From positions 124,001-188,000 of the forward strand of contig JAKQUI010000001.1 in NCBI GenBank assembly GCA_029562645.1: 64,000 bases of DNA, read 5' to 3'. The stretch is from Spirochaetota bacterium (lineage in GTDB: Bacteria; Spirochaetota; UBA4802; JAKQUI01). Each line of letters begins with the position of its first letter. Positions within the stretch are counted from its first letter, which is position 1. The position numbers and the translations under genes were made by a program. Below, in pieces: positions 18,408 through 29,970 of the stretch. Below the pieces are notes generated by a model. It was not told the DNA's origin. It was given only the letters and a program-made list of their open reading frames with translations, and searched no databases.

Positions 18408-19665
18408 TTATGACACCTGAAGCCGAATCTCCCCTTCGACCGCGTCATTGACCCGGCCGAGCGATACCAGGGTGAGCGGACCGCCATCGAGGATCCGATT
18501 GCACACCCGGTCGAAATCGTCCATGCCAACCGCGTCGATCTGCGCCATGATCTCCTCGAAGCTGAAATAACGCCCGAATATCATCTCGTTGCGCGCCAAC
18601 TGGCTCATGCGCACCTCGGTGCTCTCGAAGCTCAAGGCGATATTCCCTTTCATGTACGTCTTGGCGTCGGCAAGCTCCTGTTCGGTGATGCGCGTGCGCA
18701 ACATCACAACGCACTCGTCCAGAATGAGGTCGAGCGTCCGACGGAAGTTCTCCGGGGCCGTGCCGCAGTAGATTCCGAAGATGCCGCTATCGGCGTAGGA
18801 GGAATGGAATGAATAAATGGAATAGCACAGCCCCTCCTTTTCCCGGATATTCTGGAAAAGCCGCGACGACATATTGCCGCCCAGGACCGTGCTCAGGGTG
18901 TACAGGGCCCAGCGATCGTCATCGCGCTTGCGCAACCCCTCCGCGCCAAGGCAAAAGTGGACCTGCTCCAGGTCGCGGTCGATGTGCCTGCGGTAGATCC
19001 GCGCGGGCGCGGGAACGCCGTTGACCGGGGAGACGAACCCGTTTCGCCGGTTGTCGGAGAAGTATTTCTCCACGAGGCGCGCCGCCTCGTCGGGATCGAA
19101 CCTCCCGGTAATCACCAGGATGCTGTTGTCGTTCTTGTAATAGGTGTCGAAAAACGAGAGGAGCGTATCGCGCCGTGCGCCCTTGATGCTCTCCTCGGTG
19201 CCAAGGATCGAGTGGCCCAGGGGATGCTGGTGCATCATGCAGTCCATGAACAGGTCGTGGATGAGGTCGTCGGGCGAATCCTCGTACATGCGGATCTCCT
19301 CGAGGATCACGCGCTTCTCCTTGCCCAGCTCCTCCGCGTCGAAGAGCGAGCCGTAGAACATGTCCGCGAGGATGTCCACGGACATCTCCAGATAATCCGA
19401 GATCACGTTGATATAGTAGCAGGTGTACTCGCGATTGGTCGCGGCATTGTGCTGACCGCCCACCCGGTCCACGATCTTTGCGATGTCCTGGGCCGAGTAG
19501 CGCCCGGTCCCCTTGAAGAGCATGTGCTCGATGAAGTGCGCATACCCGTACTGCTCGACGGTCTCGCTGCGCGAGCCGACCCGGGCCCACAGGCCCACGG
19601 AGATGGACACCACCCCCTCGATCGGCTCGAGGATAACGGTGAGCCCGTTATCCAGGCGAAATTTC

Positions 19666-19679
<14 letters not shown>
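18408..19679 (-). CDS. M16 family zinc peptidase (processing-peptidase-like)
   Basis: 423 residues, typical of single-chain bacterial M16B peptidases. The inverted zinc motif HFIEH is at residues 48-52, and the downstream glutamate is in the RVILEEI helix. The second half carries the usual inactive repeat (GLCYSIYSFHSSY). The start overlaps the pnp 3' end by 14 bp. This peptidase following pnp is a conserved arrangement in many bacteria; substrates are mostly unknown. Confidence 0.95.
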
Positions 19680-21771
<2,092 letters not shown>

Positions 21772-21944
21772 TCGATACCCTCATATGTGTTTGGTTGGCG
21801 GCGGCCCCGCGGATCGCCTGCGCGCCGGGGACCGTCTCGTCGTTTGTGCATGCGCCCGCCGGAGCGCCCGGCAGCGGATACGCGGTGCGCGCACCGCCCA
21901 TCCGCCCGCGCCGCCGAAGCGGGTGCGTGAGCCCCGGGCGGGAA

Positions 21945-22202
21945 TTACTTCCGCAGGCCGAGCGTCTTGATTAGTTCCCGGTATTTCGCCAGGTCCTTTT
22001 TTTTCAGATAATCGAGAAGCCTGCGTCGCTGCCCGACCAGCTTGAGAAGGCCCCGCCGGGAGTGGTGGTCCTTTTTATGCACCTTGAAATGCTCGGTCAG
22101 ATGATTGATCCGTTCGGTGAGCAGCGCAATCTGGACCTCGGGCGATCCCGTGTCCTTCTCGTGCCGCTTGTGCTGATCAATGATCCCGTTCTTCTGAGTC
22201 AT
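21945..22202 (-). CDS. rpsO: 30S ribosomal protein S15
   Basis: 85 residues, slightly shorter than the common 88-89. The body matches S15 throughout ([39 protein letters not shown]...LLDYLKK). It binds 16S rRNA early in 30S assembly and often represses its own translation. It sits between truB and pnp in the conserved rpsO-pnp arrangement. The 173-bp rpsO-pnp gap may hold regulatory structure, but I see no clear terminator. Confidence 0.98.
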   Translation of the reverse strand: MTQKNGIIDQHKRHEKDTGSPEVQIALLTERINHLTEHFKVHKKDHHSRRGLLKLVGQRRRLLDYLKKKDLAKYRELIKTLGLRK

Positions 22203-22289
22203 AACCGCGTGTACCTCATTTATTCAGTATGATTGATGGTTGATTCGAATCCGGCGGTGTCGCGCGCTGGCGATCGTCTCGGTAAATCA

Positions 22290-23243
22290 CTACCATTTGT
22301 TTTCTTCTTTGAAGACGTTCACGTATCGTATTGTCCAATTGTCGGAATCAACCTCCGCAATTGCAATCATATTATTGGCGCCGTCGATCACCCGATACGG
22401 CCGCTGGGATGATGATGGCTCCATCGACCGAACCTGTCGGCGCTCGAAGGGCGCTCCGTTGGCCACGCGCCCCGCGCCCTCATCGTCCACGGCCAGGACG
22501 CCGAAACCGCCCAGCGCATCGAACGGGCTCACCCAGCCGCGACCGGCGCCTGCGGCGCGATCGGCACCGCCGTGAAGCTCCTCGAGCGTGACCGCCTGCT
22601 CGATGCCAAACGATCCCGAGGCCGTCCGACGAAGCGCCTCGAGGTGCGCCCCACACCCCAGCGCCTCGCCCATGTCGCGCACCAGCGACCGGATATAGGT
22701 GCCCTTCGAGCAGTGCGCCGTCAGGCGCAGCGCCGCGGGATCGCCGTCGACGCGCCGCACCTCGAGCGAGTACACCGTCACCCGCCGCGGCGCCAGCGCG
22801 ACATCGTCGCCCCGCCGCATGAGATCGGACGCCCGCCGCCCGGACACCTTGAGCGCCGAATAGCGCGGCGGGACCTGGTCCATCTCGCCGGTGAATCGCG
22901 CCCGAAGCGACGCAAGCGCCGCATCGTCGATCTCACCCACGACGGAGCGCGCAATCACCGCGCCCTCGCCGTCATCGGTATCGGTCGCCACGCCGAGCCG
23001 CGCGATCCCCTCGTAGCGCTTGTCGCCATCGAGAAAAAAGCGCGTGAGCTTGGTCGCGCCGCCGGTGCACAGCACCAGCAGCCCCGTCGCGAACTTGTCC
23101 AGCGTGCCCGAGTGGCCGATCTTCCGCTGCTGCAGGATCCGCTGCACGGCGCCCACCACCGCCGCCGAGGTCATTCCCGCCGGCTTGTCCAGCAGGAGCA
23201 CGGCGTTTCGCGGATCGACGGCCGCGCGCGCCCCCCCGGTCAC
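22290..23243 (-). CDS. truB: tRNA pseudouridine-55 synthase
   Basis: 317 residues. The catalytic aspartate is in the HSGTLDKFATGLL motif (Asp49), with downstream LTGEMDQVPPRYSALKVSGRRA and CSKGTYIRSLVRDMG typical of TruB. It makes pseudouridine 55 in the T-loop of tRNAs. It overlaps rbfA by 4 bp and is followed after 87 bp by rpsO. The C-terminal PUA-like tail is intact. Confidence 0.97.
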   Translation of the reverse strand: MTGGARAAVDPRNAVLLLDKPAGMTSAAVVGAVQRILQQRKIGHSGTLDKFATGLLVLCTGGATKLTRFFLDGDKRYEGIARLGVATDTDDGEGAVIARSVVGEIDDAALASLRARFTGEMDQVPPRYSALKVSGRRASDLMRRGDDVALAPRRVTVYSLEVRRVDGDPAALRLTAHCSKGTYIRSLVRDMGEALGCGAHLEALRRTASGSFGIEQAVTLEELHGGADRAAGAGRGWVSPFDALGGFGVLAVDDEGAGRVANGAPFERRQVRSMEPSSSQRPYRVIDGANNMIAIAEVDSDNWTIRYVNVFKEENKW

Positions 23244-23593
23244 TCGTCCCCGCGCGGGTTCGCGCTGTCGATGAGGCCCACCAGGTTCACGCCCTCCTCG
23301 ATCGAGGTGTCGAGGTGAAAGACGATCCGGGGCATGATGCGCAACCGGACCTCGCTCCCCACGATGTGCTGGATGAAGCTGCGCGCGGAGTTGATCCCCG
23401 CCATGGTGAGCTTCTTCTCGCTTTCGTCGCCGATCACCGAGACGTAGACGTCGGCGGTGCCGTAGTCTTTGCTCAGCGACACGCGCGTGACCGTCACGAA
23501 GCCGATGCGGGGGTCCTTGACCTCCTTGAGCAGCGACTCGGCGACCACGCGGCGGATGAGCTCCTCGAGCTTTTCCCTTCTGTACGACGCCAC
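23240..23593 (-). CDS. rbfA: Ribosome-binding factor A
   Basis: 117 residues with the RbfA fold signatures: the N-terminal helix REKLEELIRRVVAESL, then VKDPRIGFVTVTRVSLSKDYGTADVYVSV and the C-terminal RIMPRIVFHLDTSIEEG. It assists 16S rRNA 5' maturation. The start is a GTG whose first G is shared with the infB TAG stop, and its stop overlaps truB by 4 bp, so all three genes are translationally coupled. Confidence 0.97.
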   Translation of the reverse strand: MASYRREKLEELIRRVVAESLLKEVKDPRIGFVTVTRVSLSKDYGTADVYVSVIGDESEKKLTMAGINSARSFIQHIVGSEVRLRIMPRIVFHLDTSIEEGVNLVGLIDSANPRGDE

Positions 23594-25998
23594 TATTCCA
23601 GCTTCCGCGTGATCTTAATGATGGTATAGCTCTCGAAGGCGTCGCCTTCCTTGATATCGTTGAAGTTCTCGAGATTGAACCCGCACTCCTGGCCCGCCAC
23701 GACCTCGGACGCGTCGTCCTTGAAGCGCTTGAGCGACGCGAGCTGGCCGTCGAAGATGACCACGCCGTCGCGGACGAGACGCAGGCGGTTTTTTCGCTCG
23801 ACCTTGCCGGAGAGGACCACCGAACCGGCCACGGACCCGACCTTGGAAATCTTGAAGACCTGTTTCACCTCGCCGGCGCCGGTCACGACCTCCTTGATCT
23901 CCGGCGCGAGCAGGCCCTCCATCGCGGCCTTCACGTCGTTGGTCACGTCGTAGATGATATTGTAGAACTTGATGGACACCTTCTCGCGCTCGGCGATCTC
24001 GGACACGCGCACGTTCGGCCGCACGTGATAACCGATGATGATCGCGTTGGAGGCCGAGGCCAGCATCACGTCGGACTCGTTGATGCCGCCGGTGCCGGAG
24101 TGGACCACCTTCACGCGGATCTCGCCGGTGGACAACTTCTCCAGCGATTCCTTGAGCGCCTGCACGGAGCCGTCCACATCGCCCTTGATGATGATCTTGA
24201 GCTCCTGGACCTCGCCGTCCTTGATCATCTCGTTGAGGTCCTCGAGCGTGACCTTGCGGACCTTCTTGGCGGTTTCGATGCGCTTGAGCTCCTGCCGCTT
24301 CTGGGCGATGAGCTTGGCGTACTTCTCGTTCTCCACCACCTGGAAGGGATCGCCCGCGGACGGAACGCCCGCGAGTCCCAGCACCTCGACCGGCGTCGAC
24401 GGGCCCGCCTCCTGGATATTCTCGCTGTGATCGTTGAACATGGCGCGGACGCGGCCGGAGTAGATGCCCACCACGTACGGATCGCCCACGCGCAGCATGC
24501 CGTTTTGCACCAGGATGGTCGCCACGGCGCCGCGCCCCGGATCGAGCTTGGATTCGATGACGGTCCCGCGCGCCGAGAGCTTGTTGTTCGCCGTGAGCTC
24601 CAGCATCTCCGCCTGGATGAGGACCATCTCGAGCAGGTCGTCGATGCCCTGCTTCTGCTTCGCGCTGATGTTCACGATGAGCGTCGTCCCGCCCCACTCC
24701 TCCGGAATGAGCCCATAGGCGGTGAGTTCCTGGCGCACCTTCTGCGGGTTCGCCTCGGGCAGGTCAATTTTATTAATGGCGACGATGATCGGGACATTCG
24801 CGTCCTTCGCGTGGTTGAGCGCCTCGACCGTCTGCGGCATGATGCCGTCGTTCGCGGCCACGACCAGAATGACGATGTCGGTGATGCTGGCGCCGCGCGC
24901 CCGCATCGTGGTAAAGGCCTCGTGGCCGGGAGTATCGAGAAAGGTGACGGCCTTCTCGCGCACCTTGACGGTGTAGGCGCCGATGTGCTGCGTGATGCCG
25001 CCGAACTCCTGGTCGATCACATTGGTGTGCCGGATCGCGTCCAGGAGCTTCGTTTTCCCGTGGTCGACGTGGCCCATCACGGTCACGATGGGCGGGCGCG
25101 TGGTGCGGTCCGCCTCGAGGTCCTCCTCCTCGTGTTTGATGACGGTCTCGTCGAAGAGCGAGACCACCTTCACGTCGGTGCCGTACTCCCCTGCAAGGAT
25201 CTGCGCGGTCTCGGCGTCGATCACCTGGTTGATGGTCGCCATCACCCCGAGCTGCATAAGCTTGGCGATGATCTCGTTGGCCTTGATGTTGAGCTTCTTG
25301 GCCAGGTCGCCGACGGGAATGCTCTCGGTTATCTCGATCGACTTCGGCGGACCAATCTCCTTGGCGCGAACCTCCGGCTGGGAGGATTTCTTTTTGCGAT
25401 AATAGATGTTCTTCTCTTCGTCCTGCTTGCCGTATCGCTTCTTTTCCTCTTTCTCTTTTTCCTTGCCCTTCTCCTTCTTTTTCCGCTTGCCGTCGTCCTT
25501 GGCGACGCCGCTGGCCTCGTTCTTGCGATCGGCGGCCGGGGCGGGCCCGGTGCGGGGTCGCTCGCCGGGACGCGGGGGACGCTGTTGCGCCGGCCGCTCG
25601 CCGGGACGCGGTGGCCGCTGCTGCGCCGGCCGTTCGCCGGGGCGCGAGGGACGTTCCCGGACCGGGGGCTTTTTGTCCGGCTCCGTCTTTTTGGCCGGCT
25701 CGGCGGGCCGCTCGGCCGCACCCTTCTCGTCTCCCGATTTGATGATGTCCTTGGAGACGTGCACCCGGCGCTTGAGCTTGATCTTGCCCTTCTGGGCCTC
25801 CGCCTTGCGTTCGAGGAGCATGCGGGTCTCTTTGGCCTTCTTCTCCTTCATCACCTCGATCTTTTTATCGATCAGGAACACGTCCTTTTCGGCCAGATCG
25901 GCCTCGCCGTTCTCGCAGGCGATGCCCAGCTCCCCGCAGACGCTCAGGATGTCCTCGACGGAGACCCTGTTTTTTGCAGCTATATCGGTTGCCCTCAT
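23593..25998 (-). CDS. infB: Translation initiation factor IF-2
   Basis: 801 residues. An IF2_N-like N-terminal domain is followed by a long Arg/Gly/Pro- and Lys/Glu-rich linker, including three tandem 12-residue repeats ([12 protein letters not shown] type), then the GTPase core with G1 motif GHVDHGKT near residue 308 and NKIDLP. Domains II-IV follow and end in the fMet-tRNA-binding C2 domain. It delivers initiator tRNA to the 30S subunit. It starts 4 bp after nusA ends. The linker repeats are also visible as a 36-bp DNA period. Confidence 0.98.
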   Translation of the reverse strand: MRATDIAAKNRVSVEDILSVCGELGIACENGEADLAEKDVFLIDKKIEVMKEKKAKETRMLLERKAEAQKGKIKLKRRVHVSKDIIKSGDEKGAAERPAEPAKKTEPDKKPPVRERPSRPGERPAQQRPPRPGERPAQQRPPRPGERPRTGPAPAADRKNEASGVAKDDGKRKKKEKGKEKEKEEKKRYGKQDEEKNIYYRKKKSSQPEVRAKEIGPPKSIEITESIPVGDLAKKLNIKANEIIAKLMQLGVMATINQVIDAETAQILAGEYGTDVKVVSLFDETVIKHEEEDLEADRTTRPPIVTVMGHVDHGKTKLLDAIRHTNVIDQEFGGITQHIGAYTVKVREKAVTFLDTPGHEAFTTMRARGASITDIVILVVAANDGIMPQTVEALNHAKDANVPIIVAINKIDLPEANPQKVRQELTAYGLIPEEWGGTTLIVNISAKQKQGIDDLLEMVLIQAEMLELTANNKLSARGTVIESKLDPGRGAVATILVQNGMLRVGDPYVVGIYSGRVRAMFNDHSENIQEAGPSTPVEVLGLAGVPSAGDPFQVVENEKYAKLIAQKRQELKRIETAKKVRKVTLEDLNEMIKDGEVQELKIIIKGDVDGSVQALKESLEKLSTGEIRVKVVHSGTGGINESDVMLASASNAIIIGYHVRPNVRVSEIAEREKVSIKFYNIIYDVTNDVKAAMEGLLAPEIKEVVTGAGEVKQVFKISKVGSVAGSVVLSGKVERKNRLRLVRDGVVIFDGQLASLKRFKDDASEVVAGQECGFNLENFNDIKEGDAFESYTIIKITRKLE
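25561..25656 (-). repeat. 36-bp tandem repeats inside infB linker
   Basis: Copies of a 36-bp unit start at 25561, 25597 and 25633 with few differences. They encode the [12 protein letters not shown] repeat of the IF-2 linker. This is coding expansion of a flexible linker, not a separate element. Confidence 0.85.
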
Positions 25999-26002
25999 GT
26001 GG

Positions 26003-27409
26003 TTATTCCTCGGTCCCTTCCTTTTCCCCTTCCGCAGCGGTGTCCCCGCCCGCCTCGGCTCCCGTCTCCGTCCCGGCCCCGGTTTCTGCTTCCGATTCCG
26101 CTTCTTCCTCGTCCTCGTCCTCGTCGAAATCGACGAATTCGCGGAGGATTTCCTGTATCTTCACGGCGGTCTTTTCGCCGATACCGTCGATCTTCATCAG
26201 ATCTTCGAACGAGGCCTCGACCAGGTCTTCAACGGAGAAGATCTTGCCGGCCTCAAGCAGCTTGATGGTGCGCGCGTCGAGTCCCGGAAGCTCGTCGAGC
26301 GGCGTTTCGTCGGTGGCCGCCGGGGTCGCGAAGAGTTTCTCCACCAGCGCGCGCGATTCGCTGGAGCTCAGGAACTCGCGGTACTGGTCTTCGGTCTTGA
26401 TGTCGATCTCGAACCCGCAGAGCCGCACCGACAGGCGCGCATTGTGCCCGTTGCGCCCCACGGCGAGCTTGTACTGATCGTCCTCGACCACGGCGATCAC
26501 GCCGCCGTCGGACTTCTCGATCACCTCTTTGACCTTCGCGGGGGTGAGCGCGTTAGCCGCCATCGTCCGACGCTCGCTCGAGTATTCGATGATGTCGATC
26601 TTCTCGCCCTCGAGCTCCCGTACGATGGACTGGATGCGCATGCCCTTCATCCCCACGCAGGCGCCCACGCAGTCGATGTCGTCGCGGTCGCTGGTCACGG
26701 CCACCTTGGTGCGCATGCCCGCCTCGCGGACGATCGCGTGGATGTGCACGATGCCGTCGTAGATCTCCGGGATCTCCATCTCGAAGAGCTTTTCCACGAA
26801 CTTGGTATGCGCGCGGGACAGGACCACGCTGGGCCCCTTCGAGTTCTTCTGCACGAGCAAGAGCAGCGACTTGATGCGGTCGCCGGTCTTGAAGTGCTCG
26901 AGGGGCGACTGCTCCTTCGCCGGAAGGATCCCCTCGGTCTTCCCCAAATCAACGAAAATCGCGTCGCGCGTTTTCCGCTGGAAGTATCCGTTGATGAGCT
27001 CCCCTTCCTTGTCCTTGAACTCGTTGTAGATGATGCTCTTCTCGGCCTCCTTGAGCTTCTGCGTGATCACCTGCTTGGCCGTCTGCGCGGCGATCCGGCC
27101 GAAGGACACGAAGGGGTTCTCGCTCACGTCGATCTCGTCGCCGAGCTCCGCGTCCGGCGCGATCTTTTTCGCCTCGCTGTAGGCGATCTCCTCGGCGGGA
27201 TTGCGGGGCCGGTTCACCACGATCTTTCGTGAAACGATCGCGACGCTGTTGTTGTCCCGATTGAAGGCGACGCGCACATTGTCGATGGTGCCGTACTGTT
27301 TCTTGTACGCCGACAGCATGGCCACCTCGACGATCTCCTCGATGAACTCTTTGGGTATCCCCTTCTCGGTGGCGATCTGATGGAGCGCCTCGAAAATATT
27401 CACACTCAT
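26003..27409 (-). CDS. nusA: Transcription termination/antitermination factor NusA
   Basis: About 468 residues from the ATG at 27409; an upstream start at 27472 would overlap rimP more and lacks family support. The N-terminal RNAP-binding domain (IFEALHQIATEKGIP), S1 domain (INGYFQRKTRDAIFVDLGKTEGILP), two KH domains (CVGMKGMRIQSIVREL) and a C-terminal helix-hairpin-helix (LMKIDGIGEKTAVKIQEIL) are all visible. The extreme C terminus is a very acidic low-complexity tail of about 45 residues, longer than usual. NusA modulates pausing and termination. Confidence 0.97.
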   Translation of the reverse strand: MSVNIFEALHQIATEKGIPKEFIEEIVEVAMLSAYKKQYGTIDNVRVAFNRDNNSVAIVSRKIVVNRPRNPAEEIAYSEAKKIAPDAELGDEIDVSENPFVSFGRIAAQTAKQVITQKLKEAEKSIIYNEFKDKEGELINGYFQRKTRDAIFVDLGKTEGILPAKEQSPLEHFKTGDRIKSLLLLVQKNSKGPSVVLSRAHTKFVEKLFEMEIPEIYDGIVHIHAIVREAGMRTKVAVTSDRDDIDCVGACVGMKGMRIQSIVRELEGEKIDIIEYSSERRTMAANALTPAKVKEVIEKSDGGVIAVVEDDQYKLAVGRNGHNARLSVRLCGFEIDIKTEDQYREFLSSSESRALVEKLFATPAATDETPLDELPGLDARTIKLLEAGKIFSVEDLVEASFEDLMKIDGIGEKTAVKIQEILREFVDFDEDEDEEEAESEAETGAGTETGAEAGGDTAAEGEKEGTEE

Positions 27410-27437
27410 GGCAACCAATCCTCGCGAAAAATGATAA

Positions 27438-27887
27438 CTAGAAATCCAGGTTCGCCCGGACAACCTCGCCATAGCGGATGACGATGACGCCCTCGCCCTC
27501 GCGAAGCTCGATCTCGTCTCCCGTGACGGCGGCGATGATTCCCGTTTGCGACTCCCGCTTTCCCGCGCGCTCGAAAACCACCTTCGCCTTCGATCCCGTG
27601 AACCGGATGAACTCGTCCAGGCTCCGTATCTTTCGGGTGAGCCCCGGGGAGGAAATTTCCAGCATGTAGTTGGGAAGGAGCGCTTCGTCGTCGAGCCGCT
27701 GCGATAGCGCGCGGCTGTACGCCTCGCAATCCGAATGCGATATGCCGCCGAGGTGGTCTATCTTTACGGAAAGCTTGGAGTTTTCTCCCTTTAAGTACAC
27801 CGCCGACTCATAGATCAGGTATCCGAGATCGGCGGCCACGGCCCGTATAACGTCCTGAATTTCCTCTATGCGGCTGTTCCCGTCCAT
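27438..27887 (-). CDS. rimP: Ribosome maturation factor RimP
   Basis: About 149 residues from the ATG at 27887; an ATG at 27896 is equally possible, while the longer frame starting at 27989 runs through a hairpin and is unlikely to be translated. Family features are LGYLIYESAVYLKGENSKLSVKIDH, DCEAYSRALSQRLD and the YMLEISSPGLTRKI motif. It helps mature the 30S subunit. It is the first gene of the conserved rimP-nusA-infB-rbfA-truB-rpsO-pnp operon. Confidence 0.95.
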   Translation of the reverse strand: MDGNSRIEEIQDVIRAVAADLGYLIYESAVYLKGENSKLSVKIDHLGGISHSDCEAYSRALSQRLDDEALLPNYMLEISSPGLTRKIRSLDEFIRFTGSKAKVVFERAGKRESQTGIIAAVTGDEIELREGEGVIVIRYGEVVRANLDF

Positions 27888-27965
27888 TATGCCCATATCG
27901 TCCGGCGACCGTACCCCCGCCCCGTTTCCATCGGGACGCCGGGAGGCGCGGCGACGCGTATATCC

Positions 27966-27994
27966 AAAAAAGAGAGTGGCAGCAACCACTCTCT
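27966..27994 (-). terminator. Hairpin with U-tract upstream of rimP
   Basis: A perfect 9-bp inverted repeat (27971-27979 with 27986-27994, 6-nt loop) is followed on the minus strand by a run of T (27966-27970). It has the form of a Rho-independent terminator. It lies between the secreted-protein gene at 28152-28994 and rimP. It either ends the upstream transcript or acts as an attenuator in the rimP leader. Confidence 0.75.
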
Positions 27995-28151
27995 TTCTAT
28001 GCGCACATCATATCAAGAGAAGGGAACCGAGGCTCCCACGACACATACGACAAAACCGCGACTCAATCTACCATATCAAAATAGAAGGAATATATTTCAA
28101 GTTTTTTTTCATTGCCGCGCGGGTCTTTTCGCGATCCGTCGCAGACTTCCC

Positions 28152-28994
28152 TCACTTGCAGGTACAGCGCTGCGTCAGGTCGGTCTCGCCGTTGGGCGCC
28201 CACCCGGGATAGTCCAAATAGCTCCACTTCTGGCGGTGGCCGTCGACGGGACCGAAGATGTAGGTCCGCATGCCCACGTCGAAGATTTTCCAGGGAATAT
28301 ACCGCGTTTCACGGCCGTCGGGCGTGAACACCTTGAGCACGCCGGAACCCTCGAAGGTGAAACAGCGCTGCCAGCAGGGATAATGGCCGTTTTTGATGAA
28401 CTCCGCGGGATACTCGACATCATAGAGCACGCCATTCGACGCATTGATGAACATCGCGCTGTTGGGCCCGTCGGAGTTCCCCATGATCGCCATCCACTTG
28501 TTCACCGGCATGAGGGGGTCGATATTCGGCCGCGGGCAACGGATGCATTTCGACGTCCCGCAGGGCAACACCGGCTTCGAGAGCGGCGCGCGCGTGTCCG
28601 TGTCCGGCGAAGGATCGCCGCCCTGCGTCGTATTCTCGAAGGTGCCGCCCTCCTTGTGGCCCTTCCACGCGCCGCCATTGGTGTCCGAATCGCCGTTGCC
28701 CCATCGCCCCTCGATGAGGACGTTCTTGCCGTCGTAGACCATATCGAAGTACCCGCGCCCTCGCTTCCGTCCCTCGCGCCACGAAAACGACAGGCGCGGT
28801 CCGCTGACGGCCCCCCGGATCGAACCCGCTTTTTCGCCGCTGCCGTAATTTCCGCGCACGGCGTCCCCCTCCTGCGTGAGAACCAGATCGCCCCAGGTGG
28901 TCTTCCAGGTCCCGGCGAAATTGTGCCGCGCCGCGATGACGGCGGCGATCGAAACGATGAAGACGACGAGCGTTACTCCGAGCATGTGTCTCAT
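28152..28994 (-). CDS. Secreted protein with GTWKT domain and cysteine-rich middle
   Basis: 280 residues with an N-terminal signal peptide or signal anchor. Residues about 25-115 form a beta-rich domain (FAGTWKTTWGDLVLTQEGDAV...GRWGNG...GAWKGH) that is clearly paralogous to the whole mature part of the 130-residue protein at 34528-34920. A central segment has four Cys (PCGTSKCIRCPRP, YPCWQRC) and the C terminus ends RCTCK, suggesting disulfides or metal binding outside the cytoplasm. No family is recognised. It is upstream of the rimP operon, separated by a terminator-like hairpin. Confidence 0.75.
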   Translation of the reverse strand: MRHMLGVTLVVFIVSIAAVIAARHNFAGTWKTTWGDLVLTQEGDAVRGNYGSGEKAGSIRGAVSGPRLSFSWREGRKRGRGYFDMVYDGKNVLIEGRWGNGDSDTNGGAWKGHKEGGTFENTTQGGDPSPDTDTRAPLSKPVLPCGTSKCIRCPRPNIDPLMPVNKWMAIMGNSDGPNSAMFINASNGVLYDVEYPAEFIKNGHYPCWQRCFTFEGSGVLKVFTPDGRETRYIPWKIFDVGMRTYIFGPVDGHRQKWSYLDYPGWAPNGETDLTQRCTCK

Positions 28995-29256
28995 AGTGCG
29001 GTCCTCCCGAATCGTAGTGCCATACCATGGGGGGAAACAGCGAAAAAAGCAAGCGGTAAATCAAGATGGTTTTGGGAGAGCCACCACGGCAAGTCCTTGT
29101 GGACACCGTACGTCTCCATTAGGAAGAAATTTAAGGCCAACGAAAAGGACTTTTTTACCAGGAATGGGCCGATTGCGCGATGTGACGGCTACCGAAATGC
29201 CGCCTTCTGTTGCGCAACAGACTTCGGAAAGGGACGAAATTTCTCATGTGGTTCAA
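28995..29256. other. Intergenic, no recognised feature
   Basis: 262 bp between the secreted protein (its start is at 28994, minus strand) and the stop of the nucleotidyltransferase gene. I see no ORF with family similarity, hairpin terminator or repeat here. Confidence 0.5.
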
Positions 29257-29709
29257 TTACGTGCCTTTCTTGATCTCCCGCAGCACTTTAACATCCCACT
29301 GGTCGATTTCCCGCATGGTTTCTTTGCTTTTGATGAGGGCGTCTATCCCGAGAAACGGTATGTCGACACCGTCAATTTCAGAATGCTTGATGTCCGCTAC
29401 CGCTCCGGCATAATCAAGCGTCCAGGCCTTAACGCTGAAGTCGACCTCAATATTATCGGCCACCTTCAATACCACGTTATCGCGAATATCAGCGATTGAA
29501 ATGTGGTCATGTATCGAGGGGAAGATATCCCGAATTGCTTCAATCGCTTTGCGGATGTTGTCATCATCGTCCCGGAGAAGGATGTCGCAATCCTCGGTCA
29601 TCCGCACATGTCCGTTAAGGGCGCACGCATACCCTCCCGCCACGGCATACGCGACACCGTGCCGATTGAGGATGCGGCAAACAGTTGCCAGCCGGGATCG
29701 ATCAATCAT
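29257..29709 (-). CDS. Nucleotidyltransferase, AbiEii/MNT-like
   Basis: 150 residues. The nucleotidyltransferase core is visible: a VAGGYACAL helix turn (GG motif), then TEDCDILL giving the DxD metal site, and IEVDFSV giving the third acidic residue. This resembles AbiEii or MNT-type toxins and other small NTases. Its start overlaps the upstream 60-residue gene by 4 bp, the usual organisation of a toxin-antitoxin pair. It lacks the larger C-terminal part of full AbiEii. NMP transfer to RNA or protein is possible but not proven. Confidence 0.8.
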   Translation of the reverse strand: MIDRSRLATVCRILNRHGVAYAVAGGYACALNGHVRMTEDCDILLRDDDDNIRKAIEAIRDIFPSIHDHISIADIRDNVVLKVADNIEVDFSVKAWTLDYAGAVADIKHSEIDGVDIPFLGIDALIKSKETMREIDQWDVKVLREIKKGT

Positions 29710-29888
29710 AGCCTGCGCGCCGCCCGGGTGATGCAGAATTGATACAAGTCGTCCCAGGTTTTGAATTTTAACACCATTCCCCTCGGTTTACGATATGGCC
29801 GGAGCAACTCGGCTTCGCGAGCAAGTTCCTCGATCTTTCTTAGGTTTTCTTCCGGGAGCCTGATTTTTTTTGTGCCAATAACTTTCAT
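29706..29888 (-). CDS. Small basic protein, putative partner of nucleotidyltransferase
   Basis: 60 residues, rich in Arg/Lys/Glu and predicted helical (LPEENLRKIEELAREAELL, then TWDDLYQFCITRAARR). It precedes the nucleotidyltransferase gene and overlaps it by 4 bp. It is not a HEPN domain and not the usual AbiEi antitoxin, which is larger. The position suggests an antitoxin or adaptor, possibly a short DNA-binding protein; this is inference. Confidence 0.7.
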   Translation of the reverse strand: MKVIGTKKIRLPEENLRKIEELAREAELLRPYRKPRGMVLKFKTWDDLYQFCITRAARRL

Positions 29889-29970
29889 TAATCACAGGGT
29901 ATCAGTAAAATGAAGTGTCTGTCAAACGAAATTATTTTTGGCCGCCAACCCGCGTACAACTCGATCTGTT

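Noticed and set aside
25561-25656. Regular 36-bp direct repeats, CRISPR-like period
   Set aside because: Repeats are contiguous without spacers and encode the IF-2 linker repeat.
24025-26265. 746-codon plus-strand frame opposite infB
   Set aside because: Antisense to infB; repetitive His/Asp/Val composition.
27888-27989. N-terminal extension of RimP to 27989
   Set aside because: It runs through the hairpin and has no similarity to RimP; starts at 27896 or 27887 match family length.
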